Assembly (NCBI GenBank): GCA_023212695.1 | Contig: JALCCG010000121.1 | Location: 1-60,899 of the forward strand | Reading direction: 5' to 3' | Length of the DNA stretch: 60,899 nt | Origin: Sporisorium sorghi | Lineage: Eukaryota > Basidiomycota > Ustilaginomycetes > Ustilaginales > Ustilaginaceae | Shown: one piece after another, positions 18,609 through 28,471 of the stretch | How positions within the stretch are numbered: the stretch's first letter is position 1 | Layout of the letters: every line of letters begins with the position of its first letter | Position numbers and translations under genes: made by a program | Notes under the pieces: generated by a model | Told to the model about the DNA's origin: nothing | The model's database searches: none | Seen by the model: only the letters and a program-made list of their open reading frames with translations

Positions 18609-20263
18609 CTTAGACGGCAACAGCACTCCAGCCAGGTTTGATCTGCTGCTCCGTGTGAAACAACCTTGGTCTCCAAGAGCTCTCTCACTGCTTTGATCTT
18701 ATCCCTAACGTATACCTATGTCTACACAATGCAACCCTATAATCCATAATCAAAGAACGGAGATCGGCGGCGCAATGTCGTCGGTGTTGGCGCGTGGTGA
18801 TGGAGCAACGTCTGTTGAACAGCGCGCGGCTGCAACCGGGCGAGCGTGAGCTTAAACTGCAGATGCGTGCTGTACAGTACCGCGGCTGCACTGCCGTTTC
18901 TCTCGCCTGACTGACAGCGTGTGCCCCTTCGCTTGCTCGAAATTGATTAGCTCTTCGCATGACCAAAAGGAGAAAATCGTAAAAATAAGTTAAAAACCAA
19001 AAAATCGCCGCGAGATGAGAACTGGCCTCTGCTTCGAAAGCCGTCTGGAACAGCTTGCAGACGTGTGTGAGGGTGAAGCAAAGCAGTCGCTTGTTCAAGC
19101 GTCTGTGCGTCGTTACAAAAGGCAAGCCGCTCTCGTTGAAAGTTCTACTGCAGATCCAAATCACAGAGAACAATAGCCGTTGGCATCAAAGTGCTGTGCG
19201 GAACGAGCGAGCTGCACGCGAATCAGCATCTCAGAATGGCGAATGCCGGCTCCATGACTGGCCGAAGAGGCTGCGAGGACGGGTTGAAAATCCGCAGCGT
19301 CTGATTCGAGGCAAGGACAGCAGCAGCAGCTGGGAGACTGCAATCTGAAGTGGTGAAGCGTCTGAGCCTGAGTGCAGCCAGGCGGCTGAGCAGAGGGTTG
19401 ATGCAGGGCGGAGCGACAGAGCCCTGGACCCTCCCTCTGCGCCAAACTCTCTTTTTTCGGCACAGTCTAAAAATCCCACTCCTCGCCTCGCCTCAGCACA
19501 CGACTGAACTGAAATTCAGCAGAGGCTCGCTCGCTCGCTCGCACGGCCAGAGGTGGTCACCGTGTGAGAACCCTCGCTCTGGCTCGTGTGCTCTTTCGGC
19601 TGAGCCTACGGAACAGAACCCTTTTTTGTGTGGCTGAACCGTGGCAAAAAAAAAACAAATTTGAGTGCAGAGCTGCAGTTCGCAGTTCGCCGTTTGGTTG
19701 ACTTTCGGAATGCCCGCCTGCTTCCCAGCCCGTTGTGGTTGTCGTTCGCTCATCAGACACACACAGAGCTTTGTGACATCCGACATCACTTCATCATCGT
19801 ACCTCACTTGACCAACCCACCGACCAATTTCTTTCTACAGTCACACACACACACACATACCTGCCCTTTCTCATCGTCACAGCGACACCGTGCTCGGTTC
19901 TTCGTGGGAAAAGCTGCTGCATCGCCCAAAGCATTCGACACGGTCACGACGCGCAACAACGCTACGCCACGCCAATCATCAACGTTCCTCGTCGCCACTT
20001 TATCAGTCTCAAGGTTCGCGGACCTGCCGACTTTAGCCAGCTACACGACACGCATTCGGTCCCAGCAAGCTGCAAGCTGCAAGCTGCCGAACATATACTA
20101 CGATCAGCTGCAGCTGCTTGCTTCTCCACTACTATCATCGCCATCGTTGTTATCTGATCTTTCCCAACACTATCCGCCACGAACAGACCGTGACCAGCCA
20201 CGATTGTAGATCCATGCGTTCGACATCCTTGGCCTCCATCCATTGAGGTGCATTTCTTGTATC
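18609..20263. other. Upstream region of the Ser-rich protein gene
   Basis: About 1.65 kb without a supported gene. It has short tandem motifs (GCTCGCTCGCTCGC around 19526, a CA run around 19844-19856) and becomes pyrimidine-rich towards 20200, as expected of a long promoter and 5' leader. No TATA box is clear. Confidence 0.45.
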
Positions 20264-23200
20264 ATGTCATCCGACTGTTCCATCCCGCGTTCACAGGCTT
20301 CAAGCTCGTCTTGCTCCCGAATCGCCGATGCAAGTACGACGGCCACCACACTGCCGAACAACAACTCTGTCGCCGACCTCGATTCTTCAGCACCCTCCTC
20401 ATCATTGCATCGCGCGTCTCTCGACAAGCAGCGCTACGCGAGCGGTATCTACGATGCCAAAGGCAAGTGTAGAGCCAGCCAAGACGATGTGACGTTCTCG
20501 CCATGCGACGACGACGATGTGCGCCACCTTCCAGCGGCCTTGAATCGCCTCTCCGTGCGGGATGCGCCATCGTCGGCTCAGACCTCGCCTCAAGACGCTC
20601 CCTATCGTACATCGCCTCGATCAAAGTCGCCGTCATCATTATCAGCATGCTCACCACACGACTTGGCAGTACTATCCTCTTTGCAGCATTCGCTATCATC
20701 TCCTCAACGGCGAGACAGAGAACAACGCACAAGAAAGCCACGAGACGGCACTTCTCGATCCGTTGCACCTAGTCCATTGCGCTCTGCCTTGACCACGTCG
20801 CCGACCACGAGCAGCGCATCCCAGTTCGTCTCTCTCCTTGCTCAACCCGTGACCGTCTCGGCTTCTCTCTCCCCGCCCGAGATCAGCTCGGCTGCTGCTA
20901 CCTCAGCCGTGCTTCCGTCGCTCTATAAGGCCAGCCGTGGTCGTAGCATCAACGTCAGCCCAAGTCGCAGATGGGACAGGCGAGGTGCCAGCGCCTCAGT
21001 CTTGAGTGGCGCCAGTGCCAGTGGCAGCGGCGGCGAGGGCGACGAACCAAGTGACGAAGATACCACTACCAGACGTGCCGCCTTCCGGTCCAATGTCGTC
21101 GATCGCAGATCTGCACCCACTTCACGCTCATCCAGCCGGCGTCTTTCGGTGGCCAAGGAGGAGGCGCTCTTCCCTTCTGATGACGATGATTCGCCACCAC
21201 TCTCACCGTCTCAAGACAGCAGCTCCTTCGCCGACAAGCGACAGAAGCACTCTCGCCGTTCAAGGCGCTGGTCCAGCATCGAGCGTGAACGCAGTCGAGG
21301 TATGCGCATCCTTCTGCAGGAGCGCTCCAACGAACTGGAGCATCCCGTACAAGAACCAAAGGTTTCTCGACCCAAATCAGGCAGCCGGGGGCGAACTCGC
21401 TCCGCACACCGCTTCACTGCCGCCACCGAAGAAGATGCTTCGGATGCCGAGTCGTCGTTCACACCATCCAGTTGCTCCAGCAGCTGCGATCTCGACTACG
21501 TGCCTACACAGGGAGATTCCGCTGCCATCCCAATCAAGGATCACAAGGGTCGTTCACAGGCTTCGATCGAGGGCGCGCCTGCCACTTCGTTGAGCGCGGC
21601 ATCGAGCCAGGATCAGGTGCCTTCTTCCACCGACGGCAGCGACGAGCCCTCACCCGCTGCATCTACGCCTTCCACCTCTCTCGTCCAAAAGAGCCCCCCT
21701 GGCTTTACCGCTCTCAAGCCCCTCGTCGCCATCCCGGTCGCCTCTGAGTCCGACCCACTCCTCGGTCTCGCTACACCCAGCGTCGAGGAACTCATCGAGA
21801 TTGACAAGGTCGAATACTTCCCCGAGGAAGACATCACAGCACAGCTCGTCTCGGCCCAAGCCAAACGCAAGACGTCGCCAAAACGATTCAAAAAGTCTTC
21901 CTGGATCATCGGAGACTTTGAGAGCGAGCCAGAGAGCGAAGAAGAGAAAGAGTCAGCCAATGCTGCTCCCGATCATGCCACGGCCGTCAGAACGTCGCCA
22001 CCAGCACCCTCACCGAGCAGCTACCAGGCCCGCCTCGCCAGCCTCCAAAGTCAGTTGCGCATCTGGTCTCGCACGCCGGATGCGTCTCCATCACCGAGAG
22101 CACGCCAGATCACCTCTAGCTCCGAAGACCGGACCGACGGTGAAGCGGATGGCAAGGAGGCTGACTCGAGCAGCACCAGTCTGCTATCGGCCAGCTGGCG
22201 CAACCTGACGCGATTGCCGAATCTCATCCTCTTGCCTGGTCTAGCTGCAAGGCAGGCGCGCGAGTCTCTTGCCTCCGCGTCAAAGACTCAGAGCAATGGT
22301 ACAGGTGGCAGCGAAGGTGACCTGACCTCTCCATCGGTGTCGGACAATGACTTTGCACACATTCACCGGCTTGCCAGTTCGAACCAAGCTTCTTCGGACG
22401 AGACCACGCTGCAGGCACAGCGCAACGTCGCTCTCAAGACGGGTCGGCCGCCATCGCCATCGCCGAGTCCGTCGCCCCCGGCTTCCGTGCTCGGATCTCG
22501 TCGCAGCAGCAACGACAGTCTCGCCTCCACAGAGAGGGCTTATCCGACTCAGAGCATGCCAGGCGCCTCACGTCGTGGCAGAGGCGTTGCATCGCCGCTG
22601 GAAGCCGATCGTGATCCGTCCGCCTACGTGTCTGGCCTCGGTCAACCCATTGATCCCGATACCGAGCTGTCATCTGTCGTGCAGCTGCAGACGTTCCGCA
22701 GTCGAAGCAGGAGCAGACCCGCCGAAGTCAGGCACAGAAGTCGAGCTTCGGAAGACTCACGCTCGGATTCGTCACGCCATAGCGCTCAGCGCGATAGGTC
22801 CGTTGAGCCGCGCGGATCTCTCTCGCCAAAGCAATACGAACAGCCTCTCCTCTCGCCCAAGAAGCTTGATCGACCTCTTGATTTGGATTCGACAAGGGAA
22901 GACAAAGTGCAGGCACTCGCTACCAACTTCGACCGACCCTCAACGCGGTCCAACGCCACGCTCGACGGGGCTGCTCAGCCGTTGAGTGTCCAGATTCCAG
23001 CATTGAATGCGGTGACAGCATCTCATAAGTCGCGCCTGAATCGCCAAGATCTTCTCGGCGAAGGACCAGCACCGACAGATACTGCATCTGCACCCACTTC
23101 GCCCACTTTCCGCAAGGACACCTCTTCGTCGACATCCAGCGCCGACGAGACGGATAGCAGCGTCTCTTCTCCGCCGTGTCCAGGTCAGAGCAAGGAAGAG

Positions 23201-24487
23201 GCCTCCGTCGATGCGGATGGTTTCCGTGTCGTTCGACGCCGTCATCGACGAAGGTCGTCCGGTCCGCGATCGCTGAGGCCCAAAGTGGAAGCGCTCGTGC
23301 CGCAAGGCTATTCTGCGTTTGCAATCGAGGAGGGCGATGAAGACGCAAAAGAATCTGGCTCTGACGGTGAAACGACTCCTTCGCCCACACAAGCACAAAG
23401 AGGCCGAGGTCGTCGTGGACGAGACTCTTCGCCTCGCCGCTCTACGCGTCAGTGCGCTGTAGGCCTGTTTGGCGGGGGCATCTCTGCCGCTCCTTCGTCA
23501 CCGTCGCCGTCGAAATCCCCTTCGACTCCCCGACCGCGCCGCGGAGGGCGAAGGGAGAGCGCCAACATCGGTCTCTCTGCACATATCCGCAGCGTGCGAT
23601 CTTCGCCCGACCTCACGTACGCCGCCGCTGCTGCTGCTATATCTCGCACTGATCGTGAAGGCGATGCCGAAAACAAGGTGACTCCGTCGCCACCTCGTGG
23701 CTCGCGAGGTCGACGAGGAGCGGTCAAGATCGTCGCGTCATCCGTTGGACGACAGCCATCGCTTCCGCAGCCACTGCTCCTCGGCAGCCTGGAAGGATTG
23801 CGCCGCGGGCCTTCGTACCCACCTCGCGCTGGAGAAATTCTCGAAGACGGAGCGGGTGGCTCTGACGGCTCGGAGCACGACGCACTGGCGGGAGACTCGG
23901 CGTCGTCCGCTGGTCAGGGCGGACGTGGCCGAAGCGTCTCGAGCCCAACGTGCGGCAGTGCCTCGCCTGCACCGCTGCGCTTCCGACTGCTGAGCAACTC
24001 GTCGCATCTGCTCATGCTGTCGTTGGAACTCGATATGATCAAGAAGCAAAAGATCTCGGCACCGCTCAAACCGCGCTGGGGCAAGCATCGTGCCAACGAC
24101 TTTAATCCTCTTCCCTCGACGATCTCGTACTCGTCGTCCGCGGCTGTCTACGCTTCGTCCAAATACCTGCGCTCGCCCTATTCAGCAGCATCGCGTGGCG
24201 GCGATGGCGATAACGATGGCGATGGGGAAGCGAGCGAGTGTCAGAGCGGCGAGTGTCCGCCTTGCGACCGAGAAGGGGGTCGAGTCGACACGGACACGGT
24301 GAACCGATCCAGGAATGTCGCAGCACCGACACCAGCAGTCGACCGGCTGGGCAATCCAGTGTCACCAGCGACACTGGGCTGCGTGGGAGGAGGGCTGCGC
24401 GATCCAAGCAGCCGACTGCGCTACTCGTGGAGCCTGGCGGATGTCGCCTCGGCGCTCGATGCTGCTGTCACTCCTGCTGGGGTGTAG
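20264..24487 (+). CDS. Large Ser-rich low-complexity protein of unknown function
   Basis: Single exon of 1407 residues from the first ATG. I do not recognise the family. Most of it is predicted disordered: Ser/Pro/Arg/Asp-rich, with many SP, RSxS and SRSRS sequences that could be kinase targets, and acidic patches such as DDDDSPP and PESEEEKES. Two stretches look more ordered. Around residues 985-1030 there is DGFRVVRRRHRRR followed by LVPQGYSAFAIEEGDED. Around 1245-1285 there is a hydrophobic segment, RLLSNSSHLLMLSLELDMIK, leading into KISAPLKPRWGKHR, which is the best candidate for a conserved core. No signal peptide, membrane segment or enzyme motif is seen. It may be a cell-cycle, nuclear or cortical regulator judging from composition only. 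Confidence 0.7.
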   Translation: MSSDCSIPRSQASSSSCSRIADASTTATTLPNNNSVADLDSSAPSSSLHRASLDKQRYASGIYDAKGKCRASQDDVTFSPCDDDDVRHLPAALNRLSVRDAPSSAQTSPQDAPYRTSPRSKSPSSLSACSPHDLAVLSSLQHSLSSPQRRDREQRTRKPRDGTSRSVAPSPLRSALTTSPTTSSASQFVSLLAQPVTVSASLSPPEISSAAATSAVLPSLYKASRGRSINVSPSRRWDRRGASASVLSGASASGSGGEGDEPSDEDTTTRRAAFRSNVVDRRSAPTSRSSSRRLSVAKEEALFPSDDDDSPPLSPSQDSSSFADKRQKHSRRSRRWSSIERERSRGMRILLQERSNELEHPVQEPKVSRPKSGSRGRTRSAHRFTAATEEDASDAESSFTPSSCSSSCDLDYVPTQGDSAAIPIKDHKGRSQASIEGAPATSLSAASSQDQVPSSTDGSDEPSPAASTPSTSLVQKSPPGFTALKPLVAIPVASESDPLLGLATPSVEELIEIDKVEYFPEEDITAQLVSAQAKRKTSPKRFKKSSWIIGDFESEPESEEEKESANAAPDHATAVRTSPPAPSPSSYQARLASLQSQLRIWSRTPDASPSPRARQITSSSEDRTDGEADGKEADSSSTSLLSASWRNLTRLPNLILLPGLAARQARESLASASKTQSNGTGGSEGDLTSPSVSDNDFAHIHRLASSNQASSDETTLQAQRNVALKTGRPPSPSPSPSPPASVLGSRRSSNDSLASTERAYPTQSMPGASRRGRGVASPLEADRDPSAYVSGLGQPIDPDTELSSVVQLQTFRSRSRSRPAEVRHRSRASEDSRSDSSRHSAQRDRSVEPRGSLSPKQYEQPLLSPKKLDRPLDLDSTREDKVQALATNFDRPSTRSNATLDGAAQPLSVQIPALNAVTASHKSRLNRQDLLGEGPAPTDTASAPTSPTFRKDTSSSTSSADETDSSVSSPPCPGQSKEEASVDADGFRVVRRRHRRRSSGPRSLRPKVEALVPQGYSAFAIEEGDEDAKESGSDGETTPSPTQAQRGRGRRGRDSSPRRSTRQCAVGLFGGGISAAPSSPSPSKSPSTPRPRRGGRRESANIGLSAHIRSVRSSPDLTYAAAAAAISRTDREGDAENKVTPSPPRGSRGRRGAVKIVASSVGRQPSLPQPLLLGSLEGLRRGPSYPPRAGEILEDGAGGSDGSEHDALAGDSASSAGQGGRGRSVSSPTCGSASPAPLRFRLLSNSSHLLMLSLELDMIKKQKISAPLKPRWGKHRANDFNPLPSTISYSSSAAVYASSKYLRSPYSAASRGGDGDNDGDGEASECQSGECPPCDREGGRVDTDTVNRSRNVAAPTPAVDRLGNPVSPATLGCVGGGLRDPSSRLRYSWSLADVASALDAAVTPAGV

Positions 24488-24877
24488 TTGCTCCTTCCCT
24501 TTCAGACTTTTGTAGCTTTGAATTGCTTTTCTCCATTGTGTTAGCTTCGTTTTCTTTGCATGCATATAGAATCTCATTGTTTTGACTTGCTCATTCATCG
24601 CTGATTCTTCGATCTCTTGAGTGAAGTCGCTTGGCAAGTCAACGTTTCATCCTGCTATGAACACACGAACGAGTCGACGCTGCCATCAATGCTCGACATC
24701 TCAACGACCAACAAGCTCACACCCTCACATCAACCTTGTGTCCATCTCGCCCGGGACAATCGCATTCCGAAGCGCAAACAAAGAAAGTTCTGCAGAGCGC
24801 TGGCATTGATGGCGCAAGGAAGAAGAGTTATACAAAGCGCTGCGTTGAACTGCATCGCGCTGCATAGCACGCTGCGC
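24488..24877. other. Convergent 3' region
   Basis: These 390 bases lie between two convergent stop codons and hold both 3' untranslated regions. The T-rich part at 24500-24600 is consistent with the end of the Ser-rich gene. No further gene is seen. Confidence 0.5.
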
Positions 24878-27187
24878 TCACTTGAACATATCGCTCGGAT
24901 CCGCATTAGCCATAAAGCTCCAGACGCCCTCGACGCCCAAATCGTTGGGGTCGTCCTTGATCGTGATCTCGGGTCTACCTGGGATCCTGCCGTTGACCTG
25001 CAGATCCTGACCACCGGGGCCGTCGAGCAAACCTGTCTCTTCCGGGCTGGCTTCCGAGTCCTCGGGGACAGCGGGGCCCTGGAAGACCATCTTGCCGAGG
25101 CCGAGGCTGAGCTTGAGCATGTTGACCGCGGGGTGGAACTCGGCCATCTCCACCGGTTTGCCTGCAGGCGATCCGGGGCGGTCCTGCGGGGAAGTTTTGG
25201 CTTGAATGTCGCGCAGGATGTTCTCGCTCGCAATATCGGCCATATTCCACGCCTGGTATCCCGCATTGAGCGCGCCAAAAGCGTCTGCTACGTCGCCGAT
25301 GGCGTACACGTTGCTCAGCTTCCCGGGCTCATGGCCCAAGTGGTGGGCGAGGTGCCCTGCCTCTCCACCACTCAGCTCCGCACCGCTGGCCTTTTTGTCG
25401 AGGAAGCAGTCGCAGTCGCCGCACGGGGGGCGCGCGTCAAACGGCTGCTGCGCCGCATCCCTCGGGTCGGGCACCGCCACTTGCAAGCTCCGGTGCACGC
25501 GCACCAGCCGGCTGCCCGGATCGACCGACGTCGGGCTCAGCTTGGCCATCAGTGACGAATTGGGCTGCTGACCAGTACACAGCAGCAGCAGGTCGCATTC
25601 GAACGACTTACCCCCCGTCGTACGGACCAGCTTCCGGCCGGATCCGAGACACAGCCCCTCGGAGTGCGCCTGCACGCCTTCGCCCTTCGCATCGCCCGCT
25701 ACGCACACCTCGCCCTGCACTTGGCCTTTAGAGTCCTGCACAGTCGACCCTCTCGGACACCCTTCCGTCAGCGCCAGCCGCTCGCCCAACACCACCTCGA
25801 CGCCCAACTGCCTCAGCCGGTGGTACGCAATGTCGTGCACGCGCGGGTCGAAGTTCGGCAGCAGCTGCTTCCTCGAGTGTATCAGCGTCACCTTCTTCCC
25901 TGGGTGCACGGACGCTATGTCGCTCGCAAACTCCACGCCCAACGCACCCCCACCGACAAGGACGATCTCGTTGGAGCTTCGGACGCGCTGCTGGATCTCG
26001 CGCATCCACCCGATACCGTCGTGCTTGAAGCGCGCCTCGGTGCGCAGCGGGTCCGGCAGGTGGCTGCCGAGCGCATAAACCAGATGCGAGTACGGGATTT
26101 GCACGCTGTCGATGGCCCAGAGCGATTTCTTCGAAAATTGCGACAGGTGGTGCGATGACGAGGACGAAGTGGGCGTGACAGTGACGTGCGTCGGCGTGAT
26201 GTCGGTCACAGTCGCCTGCAGAACAACGTGCGGCGACGAGTTCTCGAATCCCTGCGCCACCTCTTCGCCGCTATCACCGTCAGTGTGGCCGTCCAGATCG
26301 AGACCCTGCTCGACGGCCTCGCTGAGCTCAGTGACTTGGATTTCAGGTCGGCCGAGCTTCTCCTCCTGCCGCGCTTTCGCCGCGTTGTGCGCGAGCTCGG
26401 ACTCGACGCCCCTGGAGCCGGCGACTTTGGCATCGATCTCGACGTACGACGATGCCGCAGTGCTGTTGCCGTCCGAGTCAGCGGAACTGGAATCCGTCGA
26501 GACGGACAGCTGCGACGAGTGCCGGCTATCCTGCGATCGACCACGCGACGAAGCAGGCGAGTCCGAACGGTACGAGTCGGCTTCGTCGTCGACACTTCCG
26601 ACCAGAGCAGCGCCGGTGACGGGCGAGTCTTCGGGAACATCCGGCATGGAGCTGGGCGTGGAGGCTGAACCAGCAGCCCTGCGCGAAGTGCCTGCCTTGC
26701 TGTCGGCCGAAGACGATGTCGAGCCCATCTCGAGCGCGCTTCGCGTAGTCGTGCTCGGTGCTGCCGCTACTGGCGCCGAGGCTTGCTTTGCAGACGCAGC
26801 GCCCGACCGACCACGCTGAGCAAGCGACTTCGGACGCGCAGGCGCATCTTTAAAGATGCTCGTGTACGGAATGAACGCCTTGTGCTCGTGCCCCGGCAAC
26901 ACCGAGAAACGCGGGAAGACGTAGAGATGGTTGAAGTGCGAGTTGCGCTCGATCAAAATCACACGATGCGAAGGGGGGAGCTTCTGCGCCAACACTGTGG
27001 CAGCGTGCATGCCACCGTACGAGCCGCCGAGCACGACGACGTTCTGGGTGTGCGCTTCGGAGGCGTCTCCGGAGGCCGATGAGCCGGTGTGGATGCTGGA
27101 GGATGGTGCGGCGAATGTTGATGACGAAGCAGCAGTGGAGGTGGAAGTGGAAGCAGAGGGCTTCTTGGTTCGTATGGGTTGCGCCAT
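24878..27187 (-). CDS. AIF/AMID-like FAD-dependent NAD(P)H oxidoreductase
   Basis: Single exon, 769 residues from the first in-frame ATG. The first FAD-binding Rossmann motif is VVVLGGSYGGMHAA (about residue 49), the NAD(P)H-binding motif is LVGGGALGVEFASDI (about 412-426), and the second FAD motif is YAIGDVADAFGALNAGYQAWNMA (about 625). This order fits AIF-M2/AMID/FSP1 and fungal Aif1 or NDE-type quinone oxidoreductases, which pass electrons from NAD(P)H to quinone or similar acceptors. A Ser/Ala/Asp-rich insertion of about 190 residues (about 112-300) separates the first FAD motif from the rest and roughly doubles the size of the family core (about 370). The frame is open upstream to about 27490 without an ATG and resembles a mitochondrial presequence, so the true N-terminus may be longer. 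Confidence 0.82.
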   Translation of the reverse strand: MAQPIRTKKPSASTSTSTAASSSTFAAPSSSIHTGSSASGDASEAHTQNVVVLGGSYGGMHAATVLAQKLPPSHRVILIERNSHFNHLYVFPRFSVLPGHEHKAFIPYTSIFKDAPARPKSLAQRGRSGAASAKQASAPVAAAPSTTTRSALEMGSTSSSADSKAGTSRRAAGSASTPSSMPDVPEDSPVTGAALVGSVDDEADSYRSDSPASSRGRSQDSRHSSQLSVSTDSSSADSDGNSTAASSYVEIDAKVAGSRGVESELAHNAAKARQEEKLGRPEIQVTELSEAVEQGLDLDGHTDGDSGEEVAQGFENSSPHVVLQATVTDITPTHVTVTPTSSSSSHHLSQFSKKSLWAIDSVQIPYSHLVYALGSHLPDPLRTEARFKHDGIGWMREIQQRVRSSNEIVLVGGGALGVEFASDIASVHPGKKVTLIHSRKQLLPNFDPRVHDIAYHRLRQLGVEVVLGERLALTEGCPRGSTVQDSKGQVQGEVCVAGDAKGEGVQAHSEGLCLGSGRKLVRTTGGKSFECDLLLLCTGQQPNSSLMAKLSPTSVDPGSRLVRVHRSLQVAVPDPRDAAQQPFDARPPCGDCDCFLDKKASGAELSGGEAGHLAHHLGHEPGKLSNVYAIGDVADAFGALNAGYQAWNMADIASENILRDIQAKTSPQDRPGSPAGKPVEMAEFHPAVNMLKLSLGLGKMVFQGPAVPEDSEASPEETGLLDGPGGQDLQVNGRIPGRPEITIKDDPNDLGVEGVWSFMANADPSDMFK

Positions 27188-27466
27188 GGCTGATGAAGCG
27201 TAGTGTCGGAGGGAAGAGCCGAGCAGAAGCAAACGAGACGCTCGGGATGCTGAAGCAGGAATCGCCGGCACGGTGGATGCTGAGGAGCGTGTGGCTCTCC
27301 AAATGGCAAAGCTTCGTCGAGTGGTGTGCGTGTGTGTTTGGTGGATGGATGGAGCGACGCCTTTGCTGATGGTGGTCGCAAGGTAGTCCTTGGGGTAGAT
27401 GATGGTGAGGAGGAAGGAACGAGAAAGAAGCTCTTTGGGGGTGTAGCACAGCAAGGCTTGGCACAG

Positions 27467-27486
27467 CAAGCAAGCAAGCAAGCAAG
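27467..27486. repeat. (CAAG)5 short tandem repeat
   Basis: Five perfect CAAG units upstream of the AIF-like gene, on the edge of the open frame that precedes its first ATG. Confidence 0.75.
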
Positions 27487-28203
27487 CCAAGCCAAGAGCG
27501 AAGCACAGCGGGAAGAAGACCGCGAGGACTCTCTCTCTCTGGCATTCCTGCGTCGAGTTGAATTTTGAAATTCGCCCTTACGCCATGCAAAAACCGTCCC
27601 GTTTTTTTTTGTTTTTTTTTTTTTGTTTTTTTTTTTTTTTTCTTTGGCTTCACTGCGACGCCACACGAGTCAACTTGCTGTGAGCCTCGGGCCGAGCTCT
27701 TTCCCTCTTGCGCGCTTTTTTTCTCGGATCTGATTACTCTGATGATTGATCCGCCCTCTGCCGAGACGCCCACTTTGCCCGACGCCGGGTTGGCAGAGAC
27801 TGACCGCATGTCGACCTCTGATGACCGTTGATCATTGGCTCTTCGTTCTTTCGAGTCGTGCGCCTCACAGATGCAGACCATGCTGCCATTGCGCACCTTG
27901 AAGCTGTGACCGCAAGGAACAAGAATGCGCAATCCAGTCGACGCTCTAGGTGGAACGTGGCCTCTTCTTTTCGCATCAGATAAAGTTGCGTCCAGCACGG
28001 GATCGACAAAGCGCCAGATGTGCTCAACAAACCCTCGCTTAAGAATCAGCTTTCCTCATCCGGACGAAAACGTGGCAGTCTGTCATTCGGCCGATATTGT
28101 AACACCAGTCTATTTTTCGGAAGTCGGACCTGCTTCTCTTTTTTTTTTTTTTCCGAGGGTCAAAGCTGAAATTTTCTTCGTGATGGACACAAGAAAGCAA
28201 AAG

Positions 28204-28204
<1 letters not shown>

Positions 28205-28236
<32 letters not shown>

Positions 28237-28243
28237 TGCTGCT
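28205..28243. repeat. (GCGTCT)5 hexanucleotide repeat followed by GCT units
   Basis: Five perfect GCGTCT units run into GCT triplets about 230 bases upstream of the ADE5,7 ATG. Noncoding as far as can be seen. Confidence 0.8.
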
Positions 28244-28471
28244 TTTGGAGCTTTGCTGCTGCCAAAAAGCGCTGCAAGAAACGCTCTCTTTGAAGAATTT
28301 TTGCTGTCGGCTTCAGCTCTGAACTGACTCCACAGCTTTTTGACAGGATCAGCCGCTGTTGCTCGCTCGTCCTCCTTCCTTCCCTCCTCTCGGTGGTCGG
28401 CCTTCTCCGAGTTCATCGCTTCTTCTTAGTCCTCCACCCTCCTTCGCCTCGCATCAAGCAGGCGCCTTAGC

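Larger units (their letters stand above)
27188..28471. promoter_or_regulatory. Divergent 1.3 kb promoter between the AIF-like gene and ADE5,7
   Basis: No gene is supported here. It contains an interrupted T tract at 27602-27642, a T tract at about 28140-28152, a CAAG repeat, a GCGTCT repeat, and pyrimidine-rich DNA before the ADE5,7 ATG. Poly(dA:dT) tracts of this size usually mark nucleosome-free regions. The part next to the AIF-like gene may be coding or 5' leader if that protein has an upstream exon. Confidence 0.45.

Noticed and set aside
26850..27998. 382-codon minus-strand frame upstream of the AIF-like gene
   Set aside because: A different frame that runs through poly-T tracts and into the supported AIF coding region; translation is Lys/His low-complexity.
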